A stretch of DNA of 64,000 nt from Acidobacteriota bacterium (GTDB lineage Bacteria > Acidobacteriota > Thermoanaerobaculia > Gp7-AA8), in assembly GCA_019244185.1 (NCBI GenBank), contig JAFATB010000014.1, positions 189,587 to 253,586 on the forward strand, written 5' to 3'. The translations under genes were made by a program, and so were the position numbers. Under the pieces are notes generated by a model, which searched no databases, was not told the origin of the DNA, and saw only the letters and a program-made list of their open reading frames with translations. Of the stretch, positions 51,043 to 61,996 are shown piece by piece (within the stretch, counting starts at the first letter, position 1; every line of letters starts with the position of its first letter).

Positions 51043-52659
51043 ATGGCCTTCTTCTGCATTCATTGCAAATCGGAAGTCGATCCGAAATTCAAGGCCTGTC
51101 CTTTCTGCGGCGAGCCGATCACCGAGTTCCTCCGCCGCTATCTCGAGACGCCGCTCGATGGGAAGTACCAGATCCTCTCGCGCCTCGGTGTCGGCGGCAT
51201 GGGCGAGGTCTACAAGGTCCTCCACATCCATCTCAATGCCATTCGCGTCATCAAGCTGATGCGCGCGAACATCGCCACCGATCCCGCGGCGCACGAGCGC
51301 TTCCTGCGCGAGGCACGGCTGGCGACGAAGATCCATCACCCGAACGTCGCCACGCTCTTCGACTTCTCGACGCTCGACGAGACCTCGCGCTACATGGTCT
51401 GGGAGTACATCGAGGGGATCAATCTCCACGAACTCATCGACCAGCGCGGGCCGCTCTCGCCGCGCTACGCCGCACGCCTCGCTGTCGAGGCGCTGCACGG
51501 CCTCGACGCCATTCATCGCGCCGGCATCGTGCACCGCGACGTCAGCCCCGAGAACCTCATGATCACGCGCGATGATGAAGGCGACGAGCGCGTGAAGATC
51601 ATCGACCTCGGCATCGCCAAAGGCTCCGGCGCCGAGGACAACAAGACCAAGACGGGGATGTTCGTCGGCAAGTGGAAGTACTGCTCGCCCGAGCACCTCG
51701 GCATGCTGCCGCCCGGCGAGCGCATCGACGGCCGCGCGGATCTCTATTCGTTCGGCATCGTCTTCTACGAGATGCTCACCGGCGTGCCGCCGTTCCAGGC
51801 CGACACGCCGCACGCGTTTCTGATGATGCACGCCTCGCAGCGGCCGCGCGCGCTGCGCGAGACGAATCCCGGCATCGCCGTGCCGCCGGAGCTCGAGGCG
51901 CTGATCTTCCGAGCGCTGGAGAAGGATCGGAACAACCGCTTCGCGAGCGCGCGCGAGTTCGCGACCGCCATCGAGCGCATCGCGCCGTCGCTCTCCGATG
52001 AGGCGGGCGCGCCGCCGCCGTTGCCCGCGAGCGCGGAGCTGACCGACAACGCGACGCGCATGTCGGCGCGCGAACCGAACGACGTCGCCACGGTGATGTC
52101 CGTCGCCAGTCACGCGCCGACGGTCGCCACGGAACGCCCGACAGCCGCCGCTGCCGAACGCGCGCAACCGGCCGCGCAACGCACGCTGCATCGCGTGCCG
52201 CCGGCGGAGGAAGCGCCGCAGCCGTCGGCGCGGCGCGGCGGATTGTTCGTCGCGGCGATCGTGCTCGTCCTGCTCGCGCTCGGCGCGTTTGCATGGATGA
52301 AGATGCGTGGCGGCGATGCGAAGCCCGACGTTGCCGCGCCACCGCTCGCCGCGGCGGCCGTGCCGTCGCCTGCCATCGCCGCGGCGCCGGGACACTTGGG
52401 TATCAATGCATTCCCGTGGGCGAACGTCACCAGCATCCGCAATCTCGACCGCAATGAGAACGTGGAGGTCGGCGCGCTGGTCACGCCGGCGCCGGTCGAT
52501 CTGCCGCCGGGGCGCTACGAGGTCACGCTTTCGAACCCGAACTTTCCCGCGCCGATCACGCGCACGGTGAACGTCGCCGCCGGACGCGATGCGACGCTCA
52601 GCGTGCAGTTCGCCGATCCGGCCAGCGCCGCGCTGCCCGACTTCGGAGCGGCGCGATGA
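51043..52659 (+). CDS. Ser/Thr protein kinase with N-terminal zinc ribbon and PEGA-like tail
   Basis: 538 residues. Residues 1-25 form a zinc ribbon (C5-x2-C8 and C19-x2-C22); the kinase follows with LGVGGMGEVYK (48-58), Lys71, the catalytic loop IVHRDVSPENLM and the metal loop IDLGIAKG (DLG). An Ala/Pro-rich linker carries a membrane helix (about 400-420, LFVAAIVLVLLALGAFAWMK), and the C-terminus is a PEGA-like beta domain (PPGRYEVTLSNPNFPAPITR). It likely senses outside the membrane and phosphorylates cytoplasmic targets. It is coupled with the following TPR-like exported protein (ATGA). Confidence 0.9.
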   Translation: MAFFCIHCKSEVDPKFKACPFCGEPITEFLRRYLETPLDGKYQILSRLGVGGMGEVYKVLHIHLNAIRVIKLMRANIATDPAAHERFLREARLATKIHHPNVATLFDFSTLDETSRYMVWEYIEGINLHELIDQRGPLSPRYAARLAVEALHGLDAIHRAGIVHRDVSPENLMITRDDEGDERVKIIDLGIAKGSGAEDNKTKTGMFVGKWKYCSPEHLGMLPPGERIDGRADLYSFGIVFYEMLTGVPPFQADTPHAFLMMHASQRPRALRETNPGIAVPPELEALIFRALEKDRNNRFASAREFATAIERIAPSLSDEAGAPPPLPASAELTDNATRMSAREPNDVATVMSVASHAPTVATERPTAAAAERAQPAAQRTLHRVPPAEEAPQPSARRGGLFVAAIVLVLLALGAFAWMKMRGGDAKPDVAAPPLAAAAVPSPAIAAAPGHLGINAFPWANVTSIRNLDRNENVEVGALVTPAPVDLPPGRYEVTLSNPNFPAPITRTVNVAAGRDATLSVQFADPASAALPDFGAAR

Positions 52660-54125
52660 AGCGGCTCACGTGCGCGCTGCTGCTGTTTGTCGCGATGCCC
52701 TTGTTCGCGGCGACGGACGCGTGGTGGGACGCGTATCAGCGCGGCACGACGGCCGTGAACGCGCGCAACTATCGCGCGGCCGCGGACGCGCTGCAGCAGG
52801 CGCTGGCGAGCAATCCGAACGAAGGAATCAACATCCGCACGGGGAATCTCCTCGTCACGTACGTCCCGCATTTCTGGCTCGGCATCGCGAAGTTCAACCT
52901 CGGCGATCCGGACGGCGCGCTGCGCGAGTGGCGCATGTCCGAGGAGCAGGGGGCGATCGCGAAGACGGAGTACTACGCGCGGCTAAAGGACTGGGTCGCG
53001 CGCGCACAGACGGAGAAGCAGCGCATCGCCGACAACGCGGCGTCGGGACCGAAGAAGAGCGCCGGCGATGCGATCAGCCGCGCGGTGCTCGCGCAGGCCG
53101 CCGCCGCGGGCGCGGGCGGCGATCGCACCGACAGCTATGTCGCCGGCTTGCGCAAGCTGCAGGAAGCGAACGCGCAGTTCCGCAAAGCGGGCGCGGACGT
53201 CGACGCGTATCGCGGCGCGGAGCAGATCGCGCAGCAGGCGAGCGCGCTGTTCTCGACGGCCGCGGATCAGGCGAAGAAAGAGAAGGCCGCGCGCGCCGCG
53301 GCCGCCGCCGCGATTCCGCCGAAGCCGCGCGAGACCGCGATCGTGGTGCCAATGTCGACGCCCGCGACGACCACGACCGCGCCGCCACCCACGCCGTCGC
53401 CCGCACCGGTCGTGACCGCGAAGCCTGCGCCGGCGCAGGCTCAAGCGCCGAGCCAGACATCGGGCGACATCCAGAGCGAAGCGGAAGTCGAGGCGAACGT
53501 CGCCGTGCAGCAGTACCGCCGCCACATCGGCGATGCCGTCGCCGCCGCGCGTACGCCGCTGCAACATCGCTTGCTGCAAATCGAGACGCGCGAAGGCGAG
53601 ACGCTGCGCAGGCAGCTCGCCGCCGCGACGAACGACGCGGAGTTCCAGCGCATCGCCCGCGCCGCCGCCGCGCGCGAGCAGGCGCTGACGAAGCGGCTCG
53701 CGGAGCTGATGCCCGCGCCACCGCCCGCCCCCGCGGCTGTTGCCGCGACGACGCCGGCCTCGTCGCCCGCCGCCACCCCGGCGCCCGCGTTGACCTCCGC
53801 GCCGACGGCGACGCACGCCTCCGCGCCCACCGCGACGCCCGAACTGCGCGACGCCTTCCGCGCGTATGCCGCCGGCGACCTCGCGTCGTCAGAAACGCTG
53901 CTCACGAACCTCCTCGCGCAGCACGCGACCGCGGAGGCATACCTGCTGCGCGGCATCGCGCGCTACACGCGAGCGATGCTCTCGCGCACGCCCGATGCGC
54001 TTCTCGCGCAGGCGACGGCGGACTTTCGCGCCGCGCTCACGCAGAACGCCGCGCTGCGCCTCGACACGAACGCGTTCTCGCCGAAGCTCGTGTCGTTCTT
54101 CGACCGCGTGCGGACGGGGCGCTGA
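52656..54125 (+). CDS. Exported repeat/TPR-like protein partner of the kinase
   Basis: 489 residues. A signal peptide (LTCALLLFVAMPLFAATDAW) and a TPR-like start (AVNARNYRAAADALQQALAS) are followed by a helical region, a long Ala/Pro/Thr-rich stretch (about 225-270 and 340-390) and a C-terminal TPR-like part (AYLLRGIARYTRAMLSRTPD). No enzyme motif is visible. Being made with a membrane kinase whose outer domain is PEGA-like, it may be a periplasmic ligand or scaffold for that kinase; this is inference. Confidence 0.72.
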   Translation: MKRLTCALLLFVAMPLFAATDAWWDAYQRGTTAVNARNYRAAADALQQALASNPNEGINIRTGNLLVTYVPHFWLGIAKFNLGDPDGALREWRMSEEQGAIAKTEYYARLKDWVARAQTEKQRIADNAASGPKKSAGDAISRAVLAQAAAAGAGGDRTDSYVAGLRKLQEANAQFRKAGADVDAYRGAEQIAQQASALFSTAADQAKKEKAARAAAAAAIPPKPRETAIVVPMSTPATTTTAPPPTPSPAPVVTAKPAPAQAQAPSQTSGDIQSEAEVEANVAVQQYRRHIGDAVAAARTPLQHRLLQIETREGETLRRQLAAATNDAEFQRIARAAAAREQALTKRLAELMPAPPPAPAAVAATTPASSPAATPAPALTSAPTATHASAPTATPELRDAFRAYAAGDLASSETLLTNLLAQHATAEAYLLRGIARYTRAMLSRTPDALLAQATADFRAALTQNAALRLDTNAFSPKLVSFFDRVRTGR

Positions 54126-54141
54126 TGCGCTGAGCGCTACG

Positions 54142-55095
54142 ATGACCCGCACCATCGACATCGCGCGCGCCGCGGCGCGGCTCGCGTCGTACGCCTCAGC
54201 GACGCCGCTCGTGCCGTCGCTGCTCCTCTCGCGCGAGCTCGACTGCGAGGTCTTCGTGAAGAACGAGACCGTGTCGCCGATCGCCTCGTTCAAGTGGCGC
54301 GGCGCGCTGAACGCGATTCTCCGCGAGCACGCCGCGCCGCGCGGCGTCGTCACGTCATCGACGGGCAATCATGGGCAAGGCGTGGCGTGGGCGGCGCGTA
54401 CGGCCGGCATCCCCGCGCACATCTTTCTCCCGCTCGGTGCGAATCCGACCAAGCGCGCGAAGATCGCGCTCCTCGGCGCGACGATCCACGACATCGGTCA
54501 CGATCTCGACGCGGCGAAGGAACTCGCCATCCAGTTCGCGCGCGACGAAGAGCTGCTCTTCGTCGATGACGGCGAGAGCGACGCGGTCATCGAAGGCGCC
54601 GGCACGATCGGCCGTGAGATCGCGCAGACGCTCGACGCCGTCGACGTCGTCTATACCGGCATGGGCAGCGGTTCGCTCGCGAGCGGCGTCGCCATCGCGG
54701 TGAAGGAGCGCTTTCCGCAAGCGCGCATCGTGACCGTGCAGGCGAAAGGCTCGCCGGCGATGGTGGAGAGCTTTCACGCGCGCCGCGCGATCGAGCGTCC
54801 GATCGAAACGCGCATCGCCGACGGGCTCGTCGCGCGCGTGCCGGCGCGGCTCGCGCTCGAGCTGCTGCTCGCGTACGTCGACGACGCGATCGCCGTCTCC
54901 GACGACGAGCTGCTCGCCGCCACGCGCGCGATGATCCTCTCCGCGCAGCTGCTGGTCGAGCCGTCCGGCGCCGCGGCGCTCGCGGGCGCGCTGCAGCAGC
55001 GCGCGTCGTTTCGCGGCAAACGCGTCGTGCTCATCGCCACGGGAGCAAACCTGACGGCGGAGCTGTTTGCGAGGCTGCATGACGGCACCCGCTGA
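54142..55095 (+). CDS. PLP-dependent threonine/serine dehydratase-like enzyme
   Basis: 317 residues of the fold-type II PLP family. Schiff-base Lys in IASFKWRGALNA, SSTGNHGQGVA for phosphate/carboxylate contact, and the glycine loop GMGSGSLASG. The length and SFKWRGA resemble threo-3-hydroxyaspartate ammonia-lyase, serine racemase or catabolic threonine dehydratase lacking the ACT domain. Which substrate it uses cannot be read from the sequence. It overlaps the peptide deformylase-like gene by 17 bp. Confidence 0.86.
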   Translation: MTRTIDIARAAARLASYASATPLVPSLLLSRELDCEVFVKNETVSPIASFKWRGALNAILREHAAPRGVVTSSTGNHGQGVAWAARTAGIPAHIFLPLGANPTKRAKIALLGATIHDIGHDLDAAKELAIQFARDEELLFVDDGESDAVIEGAGTIGREIAQTLDAVDVVYTGMGSGSLASGVAIAVKERFPQARIVTVQAKGSPAMVESFHARRAIERPIETRIADGLVARVPARLALELLLAYVDDAIAVSDDELLAATRAMILSAQLLVEPSGAAALAGALQQRASFRGKRVVLIATGANLTAELFARLHDGTR

Positions 55096-55627
55096 AGTCC
55101 TCCTCCTGGGCGACGCGCGCCTGCGCGTGTGTTCCGCCGAAGTCGAGCGCTTCGACGACGCGAACGCCTTCGACACGCTCGCGGCGACGCTCGACGCGTT
55201 TCGCAGGACTCACGGCTTCGGCCGCGCCATCTCCGCGCCGCAGATCGGTATCGCGCAACGCTTCATCGCGACGAACCTCGGCCGCGGCACGTTCTTCATC
55301 GTCAATCCGGTGATCACGTGGCGCAGCGCGGAGACGTTCACGATGTGGGACGACTGCATGAGTTTTCCCGACCTCCTCGTGCGCGTGGCGCGGCACGAAT
55401 CGATCTCGCTCGATTACGTCGACGAGACCGGCGCGGCGAAGACGTGGAAGGAGCTTGATCGCGCGGTCGCGGAACTGCTGCAGCACGAGATCGATCACCT
55501 GGACGGCATCCTGGCCGTCGACCGTGCGCTGGACCGCGACTCGCTGGTGATGAAGCGCGTGTACGACGCGGAGCGAGAACGGTTCGACGCGATGGTGGAT
55601 TACACCATCGCGTCGACGATTGTCTGA
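55079..55627 (+). CDS. Peptide deformylase-like protein, atypical motif 2
   Basis: 182 residues from ATG 55079, which has GAGG upstream; a TTG at 55067 is less likely. Motif 1 is GRAISAPQIGI, motif 2 is DDCMSFPD in place of the usual EGCLSxP, and motif 3 is LLQHEIDHLDG with the two His ligands and Glu. The metal-binding Cys and HExxH are intact, so it is probably an active metal hydrolase, but the changed motif 2 suggests a secondary deformylase or a different formyl substrate. It is coupled to the PLP enzyme. Confidence 0.83.
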   Translation: MTAPAEVLLLGDARLRVCSAEVERFDDANAFDTLAATLDAFRRTHGFGRAISAPQIGIAQRFIATNLGRGTFFIVNPVITWRSAETFTMWDDCMSFPDLLVRVARHESISLDYVDETGAAKTWKELDRAVAELLQHEIDHLDGILAVDRALDRDSLVMKRVYDAERERFDAMVDYTIASTIV

Positions 55628-55630
55628 GCG

Positions 55631-56077
55631 CTACTTCGTGAGCTCGACGCCGTTCGCGACGAAGGAGACTTCGCGCGCGGTGCCGTCGGCGTTGCGCGTC
55701 AGTTTCGCGCCTTCGCCTTCGAGGTGATCCGCTTCCTCTTTGGTCAACGTCTTGACCGTCGTCACGCCGGCGAGCCGGGCGTGATAGCCGTTGCTCGCGG
55801 TCGGGACGAAGAAGCCGTAGTCCTTGAAGGTCACGCGAACGCCGGTCTTGTCGTTCGCCGGTGCGAGCTGCATCCAGCAGCCCATCTCCTGGCAGGTCGC
55901 GGTGATGACGCCCTCGGTAACGACGGCGTCCTTCGTGTACGCCTCCGGCTTGTCGAGGATCTGCGCGAGTGCGACGACCGGCGCGTCCTTCGCGATGGCG
56001 GCGCCGCGCGTGACGACCTCGCCGCCGGCAAGCGTGCCGGCGACGAGGAGGGAGAGAGCGATTGCAAGTTGCTTCAT
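55631..56077 (-). CDS. Exported DUF4920 domain protein
   Basis: 148 residues from ATG 56077. A signal peptide (AIALSLLVAGTLAGG) is followed by the DUF4920 core with VTEGVITATCQEMGCWMQLA and FKDYGFFVPT. The C-x4-C pair in TCQEMGCW may bind a metal or a disulfide. The family function is unknown; OB-fold-like periplasmic proteins are suspected. It lies 4 bp after the membrane pyrophosphatase stop on the same strand and is probably in its transcript. Confidence 0.82.
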   Translation of the reverse strand: MKQLAIALSLLVAGTLAGGEVVTRGAAIAKDAPVVALAQILDKPEAYTKDAVVTEGVITATCQEMGCWMQLAPANDKTGVRVTFKDYGFFVPTASNGYHARLAGVTTVKTLTKEEADHLEGEGAKLTRNADGTAREVSFVANGVELTK

Positions 56078-56081
56078 GCGA

Positions 56082-58595
<2,514 letters not shown>

Positions 58596-58684
58596 GATTC
58601 CTCCGTGATGTGGATGAAGGACCCGACTCGGAGAGGCAGCGAGGGCGCGCCTCTCCCGTGGCTCCGGGTCGTTTGGGCGCGCGG

Positions 58685-58713
58685 ATTGTAGCGGATTGCC
58701 GCCGCTACGTCAC
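58685..58713 (-). promoter_or_regulatory. Promoter of the pyrophosphatase gene with structured leader
   Basis: On the minus strand GTGACG (58708-58713), a 17-base spacer and TACAAT (58685-58690). The start point near 58678 gives a leader of about 80 bases, which can form a long imperfect hairpin (GACCCG...CGGGTC with GAGAGGC...GCCTCTC inside, about 58620-58670). Confidence 0.55.
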
Positions 58714-58724
58714 CACGGCCGCGC

Positions 58725-60086
58725 TTACTTCTCCACGAGATCGAGATCCGCGCCGATTTCCAGCGCGAAACGGCCGCGGCCCGTCGACGCGATCTGGATC
58801 TCCGGACACTTCTCGCGCAGGCGGTGGCGCAGCAGGATGAGCCGGCTCTCGAGGTTGTCCTTGAGCTCCGGCAATCCGAGCGTGCGGTCGAGGCGCAGCT
58901 CACGGTTCGTGAACGCGGTGCGCCCGTCTTTCTTCCACGCGCCGAGGAGCTTCCAGAGGATGCGGCCCGGGACGTTGCGGATGAGGTACTCGCCGTCGAG
59001 AAAGACGCAGTCGTCGTTGCGGTAGTAGGTGAGAGTGCGCCGCACGGTGGCGGGACGCGGGATGGGCGGCGGGGGAGGTGCGGGGCGCGGCTCGGCGCCT
59101 TCGGCGGGATCGTCCTGCAGCGCGCGGTCGATGCCGAGGGCGATCTGATTGCCGATGATGGCGAGGTAGGTCTCGTCCCATTCGCCGAACGCCATCGCGT
59201 CGCGGCTCTCCGCGGCGAGGACGCCGATCAGCCGGTCCTCGATCAGCAGCGGAATCACGAGCGCGCTCTGCGCATCCGGAAGGCCGGGAAGCGGGATCTC
59301 CGGACGGACGCTTCCGCTGCGGTTCATGACCGAGCGCCGCACCGCACGTCCATAACGAAGTCCTGCCTCCAGTCCGGTGATCCGCAGGACGCGCTGTTCG
59401 CTGGCGACGGTGCCGATCAGACCTTCGCCGACGGCCACTTCCGCGCCGACGCCGCCGCCGTAGCCGCGGCAGGCGATGGTCACGAGGCGCTGCACGTCAT
59501 TGTCGTAGAGCAGCACCATCGTGTGATGGAAGCCGAAGTAGACGTCGAGCGCGTCGAGCGCGGCGGCGAGCAGCGTCTCGAGATCGTCCGCACGGTTGAT
59601 CCGTTCGGAGACGAGCTGCAGGCCGCGCAACTCGGTCCGCAGGCCGGTGACGGAGACTTCCTCGTGCGCGGGCGCTTCGCCCGGATCGTTGAGAAAGCCC
59701 TCGACGCGCGTCGCGCTCAGGACTTCGAAGACATCGGCCGCGATGAGACGGAACACGCCGTCCATCCCGGTGTGCGACGCGATGGCCTGGATGCGCATGG
59801 CCATCGTCTCGAAGAGCGGCCCGCGCTTCTCGGAGCGCACGAACTTCAGGCGCAGGCGATACGCCTGCATCGTCACGGGGTCGAGCAGCTCGGCGCTGAT
59901 GAACGGGTTCGCGTCGAGATTGCGGCGCGTCTTGTTGAAGAACTGGCAGGAGAGCGCGACGTGCTGGTCGTCGATCAGATAGACCTGGCTGACGTACGTG
60001 ACGTTCGGCATCCCGTGCGCGTCGCTCGAGGCGATGATGGTCGGGATGACGCCCTGGAAGCAGCGGGAGAACTCGATGAGCCTCAT
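58725..60086 (-). CDS. PPOX-like flavin-binding domain fused to GAF and a C-terminal winged-helix-like domain
   Basis: 453 residues. The first 140 resemble pyridoxamine-phosphate-oxidase-like split barrels (GVIPTIIASSDAHGMPNVTY and QFFNKTRRNLDANPFISAEL); about 165-340 is a GAF domain (VSERINRADDLETLLAAALD, VPLLIED-like LVIPLLIEDRLIGVLAAES); after a Pro-rich linker, about 365-453 look like a winged-helix DNA-binding-type domain (FLDGEYLIRNVPGRILWKLL). It may sense a flavin- or redox-linked signal and regulate genes. It overlaps the smaller PPOX-like gene (ATGA). Confidence 0.72.
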   Translation of the reverse strand: MRLIEFSRCFQGVIPTIIASSDAHGMPNVTYVSQVYLIDDQHVALSCQFFNKTRRNLDANPFISAELLDPVTMQAYRLRLKFVRSEKRGPLFETMAMRIQAIASHTGMDGVFRLIAADVFEVLSATRVEGFLNDPGEAPAHEEVSVTGLRTELRGLQLVSERINRADDLETLLAAALDALDVYFGFHHTMVLLYDNDVQRLVTIACRGYGGGVGAEVAVGEGLIGTVASEQRVLRITGLEAGLRYGRAVRRSVMNRSGSVRPEIPLPGLPDAQSALVIPLLIEDRLIGVLAAESRDAMAFGEWDETYLAIIGNQIALGIDRALQDDPAEGAEPRPAPPPPPIPRPATVRRTLTYYRNDDCVFLDGEYLIRNVPGRILWKLLGAWKKDGRTAFTNRELRLDRTLGLPELKDNLESRLILLRHRLREKCPEIQIASTGRGRFALEIGADLDLVEK

Positions 60087-60541
60087 GCGAGCGGCGCTCC
60101 CGCGTTCGGTCCCGGTGTCTGGTCGTAGACCTCTTCGACCGACATGTCGATGGCGAACGCCGGCCAGTGGTTCATGCTGCGCGTCAAACGGCGCGGCAGG
60201 CCGAGCGCCTCGAGGATGTCCGCGAAGCCGTAGACGTATTCCTTGACGAAAGGCTCGTCGGCCGCGGGCGCGAGACGCACGCCGGTCGTGAGCCCTTTCA
60301 TCTGGATGGACGTGTTGTCGCGCGGCAGCGAGAGCGAGACCGCAATGCGCCGCGTCGTGGCGACGTTGGCGACGATCTCCTGTCCGGTCGCCACGGGGAC
60401 GTACACCGTGAGCGTCTCGAAGTCGTCTTTCGAGCGGACCGCCGCGCCGCGGCAGCAACTCGGGACGTGTTCCGCGTCCGCTGTTCCGACGATTACCGAG
60501 AGTCCGCGTTCCTCACACCACCGCACCTGTTCGGGAGTCAT
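60083..60541 (-). CDS. Pyridoxamine 5'-phosphate oxidase-family split-barrel protein
   Basis: 152 residues. The PPOX-like fold is suggested by GLSVIVGTADAEHVPSCCRG and IVANVATTRRIAVSLSLPRD. Two adjacent Cys lie near residue 30. It probably binds FMN, F420 or heme; the cofactor cannot be fixed. Its stop overlaps the start of the larger PPOX-GAF gene, so the two split-barrel proteins are made together and may work as a pair. A TAAAAT hexamer lies 11 bases before the ATG. Confidence 0.72.
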   Translation of the reverse strand: MTPEQVRWCEERGLSVIVGTADAEHVPSCCRGAAVRSKDDFETLTVYVPVATGQEIVANVATTRRIAVSLSLPRDNTSIQMKGLTTGVRLAPAADEPFVKEYVYGFADILEALGLPRRLTRSMNHWPAFAIDMSVEEVYDQTPGPNAGAPLA

Positions 60542-60717
60542 GGCCGCGGGGGATTTTAAGGTTTCTTTAGGATTTCGTCTGCCCCGCCGTTTGCGCCGCG
60601 CGGAACTTTTCAGATCGAGGTAGGCAAGTCTTAGGAAGCGCGCCGCGGCCGCCGCCCTAGATTGCTCGCGACGACAACAACGTGAACGCGACGATCGCGA
60701 AACGGGAGGACGACGCC

Positions 60718-61389
60718 ATGCAACGCTACGATCTCTACCGCAACATCCACAAAGGCATCCGCGTGATGCTGTTCGACCTGATCCAGAAAGCCGGCCGTGT
60801 CGATTTCCGCGATCTGCCGGCCGTCGCGCGGCTGCGCGCCGACACGAAAGAAGTCTTCGAGCTGCTCGAAGGTCACGCGCACAAGGAAGACCTCTTCGTG
60901 ATGCCGCTGGTGCGGCTGCACGCGCCCGACGTCGCGCGCTCGTTCGACGAACAGCACGAGGATCAGGAAGCGCGCCTGCCGGGGCTGCTCGCCGCGCTGG
61001 AGATGCTCGACACGAGCGCGCCCGATGCGCCGCGTCGCGGCCACGCCTTCGTCGTGCAGCTCTCGCGCATCGCGGGCGAACTGCTCACGCACATGGCCGA
61101 CGAGGAGACGAAGATCAACGCGGTGCTGTGGATCGCGCTGACGGACGACGAGCTCGCCGAAGTCGAGCAGCGCATCGTCGGCAGCATCGCGCCGGAGATG
61201 ATGGGACGGTTCGCGCGCTGGATCCTGCCGGCGCTGAACACGCCGGAGCGCGTGGAGTTCTTCGCGAAAGCGCGCGCCACCGCGCCGGCCCCCGCGTTCC
61301 AGTTCCTGCGCGGCCTCGCGAAGCAGGTGCTCAGTCCCGCCGACGATCTCGCGCTCGACGCGGGTCTCGCGGTAATGACCTACGCGTGA
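60718..61389 (+). CDS. Hemerythrin-domain protein
   Basis: 223 residues, all-helical. The di-iron ligand pattern is visible in HKGIRVMLFDLIQKAG, LEGHAHKEDLFVMPLV and FDEQHEDQEARLPG, with a further His in LLTHMADEE. The C-terminal 90 residues form an additional helical extension. Such proteins bind O2, NO or protect against oxidative damage. ATG 60718 with GGGAGG upstream is preferred to a GTG at 60682. Confidence 0.8.
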   Translation: MQRYDLYRNIHKGIRVMLFDLIQKAGRVDFRDLPAVARLRADTKEVFELLEGHAHKEDLFVMPLVRLHAPDVARSFDEQHEDQEARLPGLLAALEMLDTSAPDAPRRGHAFVVQLSRIAGELLTHMADEETKINAVLWIALTDDELAEVEQRIVGSIAPEMMGRFARWILPALNTPERVEFFAKARATAPAPAFQFLRGLAKQVLSPADDLALDAGLAVMTYA

Positions 61390-61400
61390 AGCGCAAACGG

Positions 61401-61423
61401 GCGGCGGACGCAGCGTCCGCCGC
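61401..61423. terminator. GC-rich hairpin between convergent genes
   Basis: GCGGCGGACG-CAG-CGTCCGCCGC, a perfect 10-bp stem located between the convergent hemerythrin and DinB genes. There is no T tract on either strand, so it is probably a shared attenuator or a repetitive extragenic element rather than a classic intrinsic terminator. Confidence 0.5.
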
Positions 61424-61441
61424 TCGACGCACGCGCGCGAA

Positions 61442-61918
61442 TCACGCGCCGAGAATCTTGCGGACCATGACCAGCTGGCCGAGGTGATAGGAGTTGTGGT
61501 CGGCGGCGAGAATGAGCTCGCGCAGCACGGTCTGGCCGTCGCCGCCTTCGATGCGTGCGAAGAGATCGAACGACAGATCGTTCGCGATCTCCGCCAGCGC
61601 GCGCATGCCGTCGCGGACTTTTGCGACGCTCTCGTCCCACGCACCTTCCGACGGCGGCTCGGGAGCTGACGGCCAGTAGCCCGACGGCCATTCCGGCGAG
61701 ACGTGCCGCTTCGCGTCGCGCGTGAACTCGACGATGTCCCACTGCGCGATGCGGATGTGCTCGAGCAGTTCCCACGCGGAGTGCGGCCCACCATCCGGAC
61801 GCTTACCGCGCAGTTCCACGGGGAAGTCTTTCACCGCGTCGTCGAACTTGATGTGCGCCTCGCCCCAGTCGGCGATGCGCGCGAGCAGAGTGCGCAGTGC
61901 GCGTTCCTCGTTCGTCAT
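61442..61918 (-). CDS. DinB-family four-helix protein
   Basis: 158 residues. The DinB/YfiT metal site is His in LLEHIRIAQWDIVEF and two His in AADHNSYHLGQLVMVRKIL. DinB-like proteins are metal-dependent, often thiol (bacillithiol or glutathione) transferases or DNA-damage-inducible proteins of unknown activity. The gene is flanked by two related hairpins. Confidence 0.85.
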   Translation of the reverse strand: MTNEERALRTLLARIADWGEAHIKFDDAVKDFPVELRGKRPDGGPHSAWELLEHIRIAQWDIVEFTRDAKRHVSPEWPSGYWPSAPEPPSEGAWDESVAKVRDGMRALAEIANDLSFDLFARIEGGDGQTVLRELILAADHNSYHLGQLVMVRKILGA

Positions 61919-61945
61919 GATGCCGCTACCTCATCGCAGCCTAGA

Positions 61946-61984
61946 CAATGAAACGGCGGACGCATCGCGTCCGCCGTTTCATTG
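61946..61984. repeat. 18-bp perfect inverted repeat (long hairpin)
   Basis: CAATGAAACGGCGGACGC-ATC-GCGTCCGCCGTTTCATTG: a perfect 18-bp stem with a 3-base loop in the gap between the DinB start and the end of the first OmpA-like gene. It can terminate the OmpA transcript, and its GGCGGACG core is shared with the hairpin at 61401-61423. Confidence 0.8.
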
Positions 61985-61996
61985 TTGTCGCGTGCG

